Assembly: GCA_039881145.1 (NCBI GenBank)
Contig: JAYKKI010000087.1
Span: 9,168,001-9,232,000, forward strand
Direction of reading: 5' to 3'
Source: Druceiella hillmani
Taxonomy: Eukaryota > Arthropoda > Insecta > Lepidoptera > Hepialidae
Length of the DNA stretch: 64,000 nt
Shown here piece after piece: positions 24,019-35,211 of this stretch. A program made the translations under genes and the position numbers. Every line of letters begins with the position of its first letter. The stretch's first letter is position 1. Below the pieces are notes generated by a model. That model had not been told where the DNA came from. It worked only from the letters and a program-made list of their open reading frames with translations, and did not search any database.

Positions 24019-24458
24019 ATGTGATATTCAAAGTTATTTTATTTAAACGGGTAAGCCATTCATAAGAAAGTCAGTGATTTTGATATGTTGTCAAATTTTT
24101 AAGAAGTCTTTTTTCTTGTAGGCTATAATATTTTTGGAAATGCAGTCGGTATGCAAATTTATAAATTGATATTAATTTAAAATAATCGTCCGGTTTGCTT
24201 TCGATATTAACCTTATTATAAACGAAAAAATTATCCTTCCATACTACAGTTTTCATTGGGAAACCGACGGTTATGAAAGGGACAGATGATTGATAACGGT
24301 ACGAAGGCAACATTTATTAGAATTACATGAGGGAATTCAAATATAATTGCAGTAGTCTTCAAATTACGGACAAATTATTAGGTATTTAAACTTTACTATT
24401 TTTTTTCATTTTGAAATAGTCTTATGATCGACTTTTTTCAATAACCTCAATTAAAAGT

Positions 24459-24495
24459 AAAATCTGTCGATTCGTAATCGACAGATTTTTTTTTT
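24459..24495. repeat. Perfect 14-bp stem hairpin followed by a T run
   Basis: AAAATCTGTCGATT (24459-24472) and its exact complement at 24476-24489 flank a 3-nt loop, followed by more T. The shape resembles an intrinsic terminator or a Pol III terminator, but in this genome it is more likely the end of an inverted-repeat element. It lies 170 bp from the mariner-type relic and might belong to it. Confidence 0.7.
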
Positions 24496-24665
24496 GTAGT
24501 ACTTATAGTTCGGGGGTTCCGTACATAATCATGCATATATATTGTTACGTTAAACTATTTACATAAGTATGAAGTAAATACATATTTACGTTTTTATAAA
24601 ATTCAACTTTTAATAATAATAAAACAAACAGTTATTATACTTATAATACTTTGTTTACATTAAAG

Positions 24666-25044
24666 TTAATTCCATTTGTGCGGATTGTATGTATGGAATA
24701 TTATACCATCAAGATGTCTTCCATCACAGCGAACGCGCTCCTCAAAGCGTAAACGCGAATTTACAATGACGCGCCGCAGAACGTCGACTGAAATGGCTCT
24801 CACTTCTTCCTTTATTTTAGCTTTCAGCTGCTCCAAATTCATAAAAGGAGAATCAAAAACTCTTGCTTCGAGATACCCCTTTAGAAAAAAGTTAGCCGGG
24901 GTTAAGTTGAGCTATCCGGGTGGCCAAATGATGTCTCCAAATCGAATTATGACTTTTCCTGGAAGTAGCGCTCTAATTGTGTCCATGGTGACCCTAGCTG
25001 TGTCGGCAGTGGTTTCATCTTCTGACAAAAAATGATAATCTTTT
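24666..25044 (-). pseudogene. Mariner/Tc1-superfamily transposase relic (C-terminal catalytic part)
   Basis: One minus-strand frame reads, from 25044 to the stop at 24666, FLSEDETTADTARVTMDTI, then LLPGKVI, then FGDIIWPPG, an in-frame TAG (24912-24914), LNLTPANFFLKGYLEARVF, then LEQLKAKIKEEVRAI, then RRVIVNSRLRFEERVRCDGR and HLDGIIFHT. In intact insect relatives the blocks read QDGAxxHTARVT, FGDxxWPPRSPDLTPxDFFLWGYLK and GGHLxDVIFxT. The acidic residue of the third catalytic position (TPxDFF) is Asn here, and the Asp of SPDL is also Asn. The stop falls at the Ser codon. The N-terminal helix-turn-helix and the first catalytic Asp are missing. It is therefore an inactive fragment. Confidence 0.87.
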
Positions 25045-26742
25045 CGATATCACGCTCGCTGGTCACTTTTGAATTCGCTGTTACACTCTTACAATAGGTT
25101 CGCCATTGATTTTGCTAGAAGATTCTGCTCACACGAATGCGCAAACGCTAGAGCTAACACACCCTCACACGTTCGACACCCGTTCAGACACAAACAATGT
25201 ATAAACATATAAACAGAAACACACTCGTATATTTTAAAGGACTGCAAAAATAATAACACGAATCTGTTGTAAGTACTTCTTTGGCCAGCAACAGTTCACA
25301 GATCTTAATTATCGTATTTTCAGATATGTTTTCTTAGGTCGGTTGTGGTTACTTTAAATGTAACGCACGTTACATTGATTTACGTATATAAAAGTAGTTT
25401 CTACGTAAATATTTTCCGACAATGACTCCATTTTTTACATAAATGAAAATAAAGTCTTTTATTTCAGGAAAATTTACATGTAAGTATAATTAGAAATAAA
25501 AAATGTTTTGCTTGTTTATTTTGTTACACTTCTAGTTTTCTTTGAACATAATTTTTGTTAATGTCCTACTCGACGCTCAGTATTAAGTCAATTGCGTTGT
25601 AATTAGTGACAATGCATGTAGGATGAATTAAATTCTGGCGGACATAATATTAGTGTCACTTACTTTTTATAATTGCGGATATAATTGCTACTGTATGCAG
25701 TTACAAATTTACTCTAATCTGTTAGATAATAGATTTAAATACGTTATTTATTGCCGATAAATTTTATAATAATCTTCTGTTAATAAAATTGTGATCAAAT
25801 TATAGTGGATGTGAACATGTTAAAATTAAATATTTGTTGATTAATAATTCAAGACGTTTTTAAAATACTCCGTTTTATATCGCAATATTTTCTGCTATAT
25901 AATGTAACACAATCATTTTCTAATGAAAGTTTAACTTTCTTTTACCTTCAGATAAATACAAACTATATGTTTATGAAATAGGTAAATTATCAAATAATTA
26001 ACTATATGAAGACACGAGAAATTATGTAATTGCTTCTTGAAAATATTTTTCTGAGTCCTTTGCGCGGTAATTGATTTATTTTACATATTTCTTTAACGAG
26101 AGGTTTCCATTTTCGTGTTTAATTGGAAAATATACAAGTGTTATTTGCAGTTATTCAGTAAATTTCCAATTAAAAATATAATTGTTTACAAATATAAAAT
26201 TAATAATTGTTAAAGAAGTACCTTGTCGTAATTGAGAAAATAGAATATAAATATTATGAAATTATTTTTCATCATTTACACGGTAAAATAATTATGAATA
26301 GGCCAGAAGATAAAGTATTCTTGTTTGCTATTGTTTTGCACCAATATTTCAAAGCGACAATAGTCGTAGAAAGGCAAATATCAATTTTTGTTGAGAATTT
26401 ATATACAAATGTTTCCTTTTCGGTGTCCTTATCAACATATAATAATTGTTTGCTTAAATATTTAAAATATTTTTTTATTGGCAAAATAAATTCGCATGTC
26501 CAAGAACAAAGTAAACATTATATCGAGTCTACAATCACTGTATTTGAGTAAATTTAAATTTACTATAGATCATTTAATGTACTATGGGTGAAGATCTAGC
26601 CCATTATTGCAGTTGTAGATAATAAAATAGAGTTAATGATAATGAAAATAGAGTTATACAAAAATGTTTCTCCATAATATTTTAGAAGTTAACAATAAAG
26701 ATCTACAAAAGACTCTCAGAATATTAAACGACCTGATATAAC
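25045..26742. other. AT-rich DNA; 25045-25200 possibly transposon flank
   Basis: The GC-richer first 150 bp are probably more of the mariner-type element, but the reading is lost. The overlapping frames at 26207-26551 and 26272-26484 oppose each other and look like chance frames. Confidence 0.3.
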
Positions 26743-27019
26743 TTCTAAATAATTCACAATTAAATGAAACTACGTAGTATTATTTCTATTTTCTTTAATT
26801 TCTTTACCACGACCTAGGTTTCGTTATATTACATCTTCAGATGGGATATTAGCAAAGATTCTGTATACAATATATAGATGTTGTAATACAACGAAACCTA
26901 GGTCGTGGTAAAGAAATTAAAGAAAGTAGAAATAATACTACATCACGTAGTTTCATTTAATTGTGAATAATGAATTTCTACAAAATTAACGCCAAATATA
27001 TTCAATATTCTAAATAATT
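26743..27019 (+). mobile_element. PLE-derived foldback element with 12-bp TSD (copy 5)
   Basis: A left arm (26755 to about 26855) inverted relative to a right arm that ends with the full family 3' end, AACGCCAAATATATTC (to 27007). The left arm starts inside the terminal repeat at CACAATTAAATG. A perfect 12-bp direct repeat, TTCTAAATAATT, flanks it at 26743-26754 and 27008-27019. The structure mirrors copies 1 and 6 but in plus orientation. The ribozyme-like core is degraded in the right arm (TAGATG in place of CTGAAGATG), while the stem sequence GTTGTAATACAAC and GAAACCTAGGTCGTGG are intact. Confidence 0.88.
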
Positions 27020-27696
27020 AATATAAAAATTACCTTCAGTGACTTCACTTGTGTAAAATATCGTATATGAAGAGTTAGAGAAAAATTAATAGGTCATGAA
27101 AATCTTTCCATTTGAAATTACCTTTCTTTTGCAGAGTTAAAACTCGATATGCCAAGGCGGACTCAACCTGGAAACTACTCTGCCGTATATACGTACTTTT
27201 AAAAATAGAATAAATTAATAATATAAGCTTTCCAAAATAGACACTAAAACGTTTTAATTAAAATATTTTAAAACGATTTGCTTTGAGTTCTAATAGTTTA
27301 GGAAATACCGGAGAAGATATAATTTTTTTCTAGATTTGACCATTAAACATGATACAAACATGTAAATAGTATTTCCTGAAAATGTTAAAATTTCTTATAT
27401 TATCATTTACAATTGACCCAAGTAAGATATAAGAGGCAATATAAATAATTATGTTATATGATAGTTATTTTATGATTATTAAAAATTAACACACTTCCAA
27501 AATTTGGAAACTTTAGTAAAATATTTGTTCAATTTTTTAATATATGATAATTTAGTCAATGCTATATAAAAAATTGATTTTTCTTTTTTCATACAGATTA
27601 TCACAACCTAAATTAAAAAATACAGAATAAATTTATATATGATTCTCTTATATTTCGTACGAAAACATTTTGTACGTATTTACATAAATACTTTAG
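27020..27696. other. AT-rich spacer between two PLE copies
   Basis: Nothing recognised. The two flanking foldback elements, each with its own target-site duplication, show independent insertions about 700 bp apart. Confidence 0.4.
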
Positions 27697-27946
27697 GTAA
27701 AACAAGAAAATATTGAATATATTTGGTGTTAATTTTGTAAAATTCAGTATTCACAATTAAATGAACCTACGTGCTGTAGTTTTATTTCTACTTTATTTAA
27801 GTTCTTTACCACGACCTTAGAATCTTTGCTAATAACCCACCTGAAGATGTTGTAATACAACGAAACCTAGGTCATGGTAAAGAACTTAAAGAAAGTAGAA
27901 ATAATACTACATCATGTAGTTTCATTTAATTGTGTAAAACAAGAAA
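27697..27946 (-). mobile_element. PLE-derived foldback element with 13-bp TSD (copy 6)
   Basis: The left arm starts with the family 3' end (GAATATATTTGG) and is internally deleted after TTCTTTACCACGACC. The right arm is intact from TCTTTGCTAATAACCCAC through TTTAATTGTG. Perfect 13-bp direct repeats, GTAAAACAAGAAA, lie at 27697-27709 and 27934-27946. The right arm keeps the best-preserved ribozyme-like segment of the window (27823-27883). As in copy 1, the arm away from the 3' end stops within the terminal repeat. Confidence 0.88.
27823..27883 (+). ncRNA. Hammerhead-ribozyme-like motif in PLE arm
   Basis: The layout follows a minimal type I hammerhead. UCUUU (27823-27827) and CCAC (27837-27840) form the 5' side of stem I. 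CUGAAGA (27841-27847) fits the CUGANGA core. GUUGU/ACAAC (27849-27853 and 27857-27861) is stem II with an AAU loop. GAAA (27862-27865) follows, then a two-pair stem III CC/GG closed by UA, then UC as the cleavage site, then the 3' side of stem I with AAAGA (27879-27883). Penelope-like elements are known to carry such ribozymes with very short stem III. One extra U (27848) sits between the core and stem II, and the first stem I pair is C-A in this copy (C-G in the copies with GTCGTGG). I therefore call it hammerhead-like; activity is unproven. Confidence 0.5.
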
Positions 27947-30061
27947 CTTATGAGATATGTTGAGGCACGTTTAAGTATATCTGTTTTTATTATTGAATAA
28001 AAACAGATGTATTTACATACTTTTAAGTCGTATATGTTACGTGTGTAAAACAAACGGCTAGCAATATGCATATTTTTAATAATAATGGTTTTAAATAGAA
28101 ATATGATCTGACTTTCCATTATACGAGTATATATTTATACGCTTCTATATTATACAAATAGAAAACGTCGTGTTTAATAAAATAATTACATAGACACAAA
28201 TGATTACGTGGACAAATTTTTATTTTTTCAACCCACTTCCTTGCACTAGAGCAAGAACTGGTAAAGCGCAAGATTTGCCATAAAAAATAATAAAATTTAG
28301 TTTCCAATACAATATTTGATAACATTTTAACAGCTGTAACCGGTATTTTGTCCGTGTAAATATCGATTTATGATCCATTCTGCTATTCCTTAAGTGGCGT
28401 TTGGCAATTATTAGATTCATGTAGTGACTACACAAATTTTATAAATTTTAATAATATATATTTTATATTTTTTTATAGAAAATTCTCAATGTAAGCAGGT
28501 GTATATTAACCAGGTTTGCCGTTACATGTGTTCCCGTTCAGGTGGGTCGAATTTGTGATAAACTAAAATAAAATGATATACCCAATGACATAAAACAAAG
28601 TTATCATCAATTTAATTACCAAACTATTATCTTTTTTAATAATTAATTTCATAAATCTCTATTTCGATTCAAAATAAACAATTCATTAAAAAATAGTGCT
28701 GTAATTTTTATCAATAGTGAATAAAACCTTTAAGATCGCGTTCATTATAGAGGTTTTCATTTATGTTAATTTAAGTATTTAATAAAACATAAATTTGTAT
28801 GTCTTAAATAACCAGAGTTCTTCAAAATTTGTAAATTTGTTACATTTTTTGTTGCAGAAGTTAATTTCTTCTTAATTTGATGCAAAATTTAAAAGGACGG
28901 AAAGCTGTTATCGATGCAATCTAATTTCTGCACTGTGTTGTGATCATTATATCATCGAATTATCTTAAATTATTAAATTATCTTAAGAGCAGATTCAGTT
29001 TCTTGTCTGCTAACGATCTAGGATTACGCTCTTAAAACATACCCAATTGTCTTTGTCTCACACAACCAAGTTTTATAAAAATGTCTTCTTTCAAACTGCA
29101 AAACTTTGGAGTCAACTGCATTCTGACACCAGAAAATCGTTCTGTATGTTTTCTTGTTATTTATTTAGTTCTTTTTCTTCAAGGGAAGTATATTTTTCAA
29201 TATAAGTTTTATAATAGATTCGATTCACAAATAAATTTTATAGTCTTCCATATTACTAAACTTTCACGCTTAATCATTGTAGACGACTTGAAGGAATTGC
29301 TCACGTAACCTTACTCCGCCAAATGTATGTGTAATTTTATTTACATTTGTAATTATTCATATAATGTATTTAATTCAGCCAACATGAGGAATCCTTTTGT
29401 TATAATAAAGAAATAAATAAAGAAAGGTAATTTTTGTCGAGGCATTTTCAAGTCGCTCATCTATAACGGCGTGTGCAGACTTTGCAGGGTACGTGCAACG
29501 TTTCAAATGAAAATTTTCCAAACTTAAAAGCACTCAATGCTCACGTATTCAGAACTACAATTGACAAAAATGTATATATTAGTTTTAATGGGTAAATATA
29601 CTCAATTAAACAATTGGAAAATTGAACATAAATGTTTTATTATTAAATTTTTTAAACATTTTTTAATCACAAATTACAATTTGCTCTGTTTACTTATAGC
29701 CGCCAATCAGAATTTTTCCCTAAAGCGTACTGTCCTCCAATAATTTTAATTGAAAAGAAATTAAATAAAATTTAAATAAACCATTTAAGTGCTAATTGAA
29801 ATGGAACAATGACTTAGATGCATATAAATTTTTGAAAATTTAAGGGTGCTTAAATATTAAAAATTATGGTGCATGTAGCACCATTAATTGCTGTAAAACT
29901 ATTTGTAAATATTAATGTAAATTTTCGCTTTACACATTTCATTGTCTTATACATCTTTTGAAGGCGTTATTTCCTATTTCTTATGTTAATTTATTAAAGT
30001 AAAAAGTAAAAATAATTTTCGATTATAGTATTTATAACGTACCGATCATGGTTTTTTTCAG
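27947..30061. other. AT-rich DNA, no gene assigned
   Basis: Minus-strand frames at 27922-28435 overlap one another and show no domain. A frame at 29081 opens with MSSFKLQNF and has a GTATGT donor-like site after 21 codons; it is unsupported otherwise. Confidence 0.3.
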
Positions 30062-30192
30062 ATTTTGAATACGACTGGGATACCGGATGTGTTCCGAAAA
30101 ACTTTGAGGATTCGTATCACGAGAGGGAGTATCATAAAATGTTAATGAAGATTTTTGAATACATTTTAAAAGGCTTCTTTAATATATTTTGA
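30062..30192 (+). CDS. Candidate terminal exon, product unknown
   Basis: A strong acceptor (GGTTTTTTTCAG, ending at 30061) precedes an open stretch of 42 codons that enters with two bases of a split codon and ends at TGA (30190-30192). The peptide begins FEYDWDTGCVPKNFEDSY, is rich in charged residues and has much better base composition than the surroundings for its first 25 codons. I recognise no family. It could be the last exon of a host gene on the plus strand, or a piece of a transposon, since the sequence after it (30240-30340) looks like non-coding transposon DNA. No upstream exon with a matching phase was identified. Confidence 0.3.
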
Positions 30193-30682
30193 TTTGGGGT
30201 GATTGGTGAGAAAATGTTTTGAGGTTTTGTGCCTCCAGAAAAAAGAAACCCTTATAATGTCACTTGCTTGTCAGTCCCTCCCTCTGTCGGAGCGATTTTT
30301 TTTAGAAACCACTTGACATAGGAATGACTAACTTTGTATAGTAATAAATCAATCAAGCCGCACATATCTTAACAGCTAATATTCATAAATAGTCGAATGA
30401 AAATTTTAGGGGGGAGAAATTAGACAGAGGACAGGATTAGGTATAAGAATCTCGTAAATATTTTCCATAATTTAATAAGAGAGATATCCTGAAAAATATG
30501 AAAAAAAATATATGAAGAGGGAGAGCTCCTTCCCTAAAACTACTAAACTAAGAATTATGAAAAACAGAGCTTTAAGAAATCTATGCAACGTTTATAGAAA
30601 AACTATAATTTGGGGTCTGGAAGTAATAGATTTTGTGATATTCACTATAATATGTGTATCCACAGTATTTAATTATATTAGG
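30193..30682. other. Unassigned, possibly transposon-derived
   Basis: The stretch around 30255-30330 has the look of an arthropod interspersed repeat (GTCAGTCCCTCCCTCTGTC, then a T run and an AGAAACCACTTGAC block), but I cannot name a family. Confidence 0.25.
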
Positions 30683-30806
30683 TATTATTAAATATTTATG
30701 GCGCTAGAACGTTTATACTAGGGATGACTTATGATGAATAAAGTAATTTCACTTCAGACAAGATTCGGAACCTTCGACCCGTGAGCCAAATCTGTACTTT
30801 TTCATC
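30683..30806 (+). repeat. Dispersed repeat, copy B (pair with 19312-19440)
   Basis: The counterpart of copy A, in the same orientation, with TGACTTATGATGAATAAAGT as its best-conserved block (one mismatch in 20). Confidence 0.5.
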
Positions 30807-33148
30807 CGCAAGTTTTGAGAATGAAAAAAATACAAGTTTTGTCCTGGTGAAGTTCTGCATCTGCGGAGATACTTCAAAAAGTTTTAAAAATATTTTTCCT
30901 TTCTTTCTTTGTAACCCAATCTTATCTCTTTTTAAATCTTTATTATATCTATATTAAACTAAAAGAGATATATTGCTGTGATATACAGACGGAGATCAAA
31001 AAATTACAAAGTGCAATTTTTGGGTTTCATTTTTATCATATGGCCACGGAATTCTAAAAATGTAAACGCATTGACTAAATACTTCAGACCTAAATACAAC
31101 AAAAGTGTATTTATGGAAATAATTTTTCTAGTTACATAATTTGTCAACAATGGGCGCTTTTTAGGCTCTTACCTGGATAAGTATGTCACAGGCCCATGTA
31201 AACACCCTGTGTTCAGCGTTACGTTACGAGTACGGATTTGCATTTTTGAAATTATACATTAATATTGAACTATTACCTAATATCGTTTCATCACTTCTTT
31301 TTCATACTAATTACTTAAGACTGACCTGAAAATAAGATTTTTTTTAAAAACATTGCTCGTCACATTACTTTTGGAGTATTTCGTAAAAAAACTGCATCAG
31401 GTTCTAATTTTAACAACTAAATAATTTTATTTTTCGTAAATGAATATTTTTTGGAGAAAAAAAATTCTTCAAGAAAAAACCGTTTTTAAGTATGTAAAAA
31501 CTTGTTCGTAGACACCTTTCTTTTGGACTGACTGAATAAATACAGATGTAAATAAATAATTAAAAGTAAATTAAAATGCACTCATTTCATTTATTGGAGA
31601 AACGTTTCCTCGGAAAATGATAATATGTTCATTCACATTTCAATCTATTGTGCTCTCTATTACAGCAATTTTTATTTGGCGTAATCTTTCTAGATGTAAG
31701 TACCAAACTTGACTGATTTTTCTTGACAGATCTTTTAACTGGTTATTTTGACGAAGATAGTAAACTTTCGTCTTATCCCCTTTTCAACATATATAATTTT
31801 TAATTTTCCATCTGAAAACTCAAATCTATCATACAAGATCTGGTAATGATTGTATTTCGCATAATTAACAATATTTATTTTATGCATATTTACCAATTGT
31901 CTACTGCTATAACAAAATACTTAGCCTATTTAAGACAACAATTTCCCTTGCGATTGATGTAAAGCAATATAAATTTTATACCGGTAAATTGATGCTTGCT
32001 ATGTTACTTTTATCGACTTTGGTTTTTCACTGAATTTGATGCAAACAAATAAAAATAATCAAGAGGACATCAAAAATTAAATTTATTTTGCTCAAAGGAA
32101 TTTAAATATTAAATTACAGAATGCAATATTGAAAAATTACAAACCTTTGCATTATTTTCAAAGACATGACTAAAATAATGGAACATGAACAGAAATGAAA
32201 CGAATATTTAATAACTAAACTTAATTAATAAAATAAAAACAACAATCTCGGTCTTCCAAATATTTTACGTTTGAAAATAACTAAACTTCAATGAAAGTAA
32301 TAAACGAAATTTCTTAAAGTGCAGACAGAAAAAATTAAACATATTAGTGAGAAATAGAACTGTTAGATAACAAATTGCCAAAAAGCTTTGCGCCGAAATC
32401 ATTGTGAATATTTCAAAAAATCCTCCAACTTAGATTCTCGTTTACGCGGATGAAAATGAGTACATATTGCTCTTGCATTATACTGATGAATCATTTTTGA
32501 GATATCGATGTCTTATACACTGTATGGAAGTGTCATGTGTGCACACGATGCATAAATTAATGGGATGAGAGCGAGAAAAACCATACAATTTTGTTGAAGA
32601 AATTCTAAATTTTCTATTCTAAATTATCATTATAATATGTATATTTTTCTATAACTAACACTTTTAAATATTTATGCGGTACTTTACAAGGGAAAAATTG
32701 GACACTAAAAAGTTTTATATTGTTATTTTTCTATATCGTATGAGATATCGTATAAAAGGGCTATTGACAACTAACTGTAAAATACTTCCAGTTTTACAAT
32801 AAATAACTGTCTTTTAGTAAAACCGAGTTTTTATTCTGGTATAAAATAATAAAATCTTTTCACTTAGAAAAGAAACAAGATTCGCTTTCGGACATAAATT
32901 CTTTTGAGAATGGTTTATACTGCCTTGGTATATACTTGAAAAGAAGACAATAAAGAATTAAAGAAGAGGATATATTTTCATTCAGATTTGTCTATAGTAT
33001 ATTTTAAGTGAATGATGACAATAAATGATTGGCGTCTACACGTGGGTGTTAGTTAAAAGTTTATTTTTCTTTTTTCCGTCGTCTCTTCCATTTTACGTTG
33101 AGTGTTACTACAGCGATCACCGATGATCTTATAAAGTAAATTCTCGTC
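30807..33148. other. AT-rich DNA, nothing recognised
   Basis: No coding signal. A GC-richer patch at 31150-31240 is unassigned. A phrase near 32433 (TTCTCGTTTACGCGGATG) resembles the start of the tandem repeat at 33149. Confidence 0.35.
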
Positions 33149-33222
33149 TATGCGGATGGGAACTCAAGTCGATATATGCGGATGGGATATCAACTCGATA
33201 TATGTGGATGGGAACTTTATTG
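33149..33222. repeat. 26-bp tandem repeat, 2.8 units
   Basis: Units at 33149-33174 and 33175-33200 share TATGCGGATGGGA and TCAA.TCGATA. A partial third unit begins at 33201. It lies inside a 69-codon open frame, which reads through because 26 is not a multiple of 3 and each unit uses a different frame. Confidence 0.85.
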
Positions 33223-35211
33223 TCCCTTGTGTTTTTGGCATAGTTCTTTTTTCATTCCTTGTTTTTACTACCTGCATCGTTGTGTTGTGGGTACTGTTTA
33301 ATTGGTTTTTATTTTACAGTTTTGTAACTTTACGCACCTACGTTTCCGCCTCTTCATAAAATATATATTTTCGTAGCGCATTATTCGAGAAATTCGAAAA
33401 TCGAGTTGGAAAAAGTCTTCTTTGTCCACTAATTTAACGTACTACTTACCAATCATTTTCTTAAGTTTATAGAATTGGTTTAAATATTTTACTAATTTTT
33501 TTGCAAAGTAACTCATAATAAAATAGTCTTTTTAATTTTTTTCAAATCCGCAATAAAATTTTTGTTTGATGAAAAGCAAAGCTTACTTCTTTTATGCAGA
33601 AAGCATTTTCATATAAAATGTAGATATTTTGAGTATTCTCATAAATTATCTGATTTTCAGCTTCATTATTTCCTTTCTTCGAAGAAGATTGATTTTTATG
33701 TCTCTAAGCAAGAAAATCGTACGTGGATATATTCCTAATATTCCTATATATTCCTAAGGTTATTTGCTAAATGTTTATAGCATCACCTACATCACGATTT
33801 ATAAATCGTAGGTATTTTTTTAACGTCAACTTCGAAGATATATTTGGCTATAAGGATAATTAAAATGTCGTTTATCTTCCAGATTACCATTAAACACTTA
33901 GAATATTAAAAATGGACTACGGACTATCGGATAATTTGTAGTATTTTTTCATAAACCACCCAAATCTCATTTACTCTGTTATTAGTATTATTCTTCGTAA
34001 TGATATGTAACATATCTAAAAGCTTTTCCATAATTTAAAGACAAAAAAGTGTTATAAAAAACATTTCCGAAAATGGAATGTATACCTTGATGGATAAGAG
34101 ACGATGATAAAACATGAAACGAGGTCCAGCTCCCACGTGCGATTTTCATAATGGTGATAAATGATCACTGCTTTTTGTCGAGTATTTTTTGTGAAAACGC
34201 GTGAAGTTACGCTTGTCGGGTAATGTGACAAAGAGGTGTCAAAAAGTTTCAAACACCGACGACACCGCAGTGAGACTATCTTCTTCGTATAATATTCGAG
34301 TATGCTCACGGGTTACTTTTTCTCACCGAAGCGTTTAATGGTCGCGAAATGCCGCAGATAAAAGCACTCGTGATGACTACGGTGAATACTCCAACATCAA
34401 GGAGCAAGTTTACTGATGGCATTGCGAGGCTATTGATAACGAATTACCAAACTGCAAGTTAAAAAGCCGTAAAGTTTTATAAAGTATAAAACTGGTCAAT
34501 ATTTAAGGCGGCTCAGAAAAGAAAGGAAACAATTAATTTATTATGGATTCATTAATTCGTACCGTATAATACTGTGTACTATTTGTGATACGTAATCATG
34601 CTAATTTAAAGTATACTTTATCGTACTACTGCAATACTGATCTGTTAGAATGAAACAAAAGAGTACAGATATATTTTGGGTGCAGAAAAATATGCAAACA
34701 TTAAAGAAATACGCCTAGTTTTTTTTTCAGTTTCCCATTTTGTAACTCAAAAATATTATGACAAAACTCAATTTTAATCATTATATTTGTTTAAATATTA
34801 AATGAAAATATTTTTTTACTATTTCCCTTATTACAGGAACAGAGAATTATCTAAGTACCAAAGGACAGACCAGAACCCCCCAAAAAAATAAGAGCAAAAA
34901 GTACCAATCGCTTCAGCATCGACGTTTCATTAGTACTTTTGGTAGAACACATTCTATTATCACACTACCAACATTAAAATGTTAAACGTGTTAATTTTTT
35001 AAAATAGATTTAGCCACAGCTTTTACACAGTTTTCGAACAACGTGCAGGTACTACACAATTACAAAACGCAATCAGTTATCAGTAACCGTCCCAAATCAT
35101 CTTAAACAGTACAATAGACCACGAAGTGATAAAAATTGTTTTAAACATTTGATAACAACTATTATATCCCTTCGTTATCAAAATAATCACTTCGATTTAC
35201 CTACGCACTTG
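33223..35211. other. AT-rich DNA with a GC-richer block at 34100-34450
   Basis: The block is open in opposing frames: an 85-codon minus frame at 34052-34309 and a 58-codon plus stretch ending LLITNYQTAS at about 34459. I recognise neither. It could be a host exon or the remnant of an unknown element. Confidence 0.3.

Noticed and set aside
24676..25035. 119-codon plus-strand frame
   Set aside because: It is the antisense shadow of the mariner-type transposase relic.
25468..25479. 12-nt segment between a good acceptor (TTATTTCAG) and a good donor (GTAAGT)
   Set aside because: Too short, of AT-rich composition and unsupported; such pairs arise by chance in this sequence.
29081..29143. Possible first exon MSSFKLQNF... 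ending at GTATGT
   Set aside because: Only a start context and one donor-like site; the frame continues for 75 codons in AT-rich sequence with no homology.
31670..31700. ATTTGGCGTAATCTTT, similar to a junction inside PLE copy 4
   Set aside because: Only about 15 bp match and no other family landmark follows.
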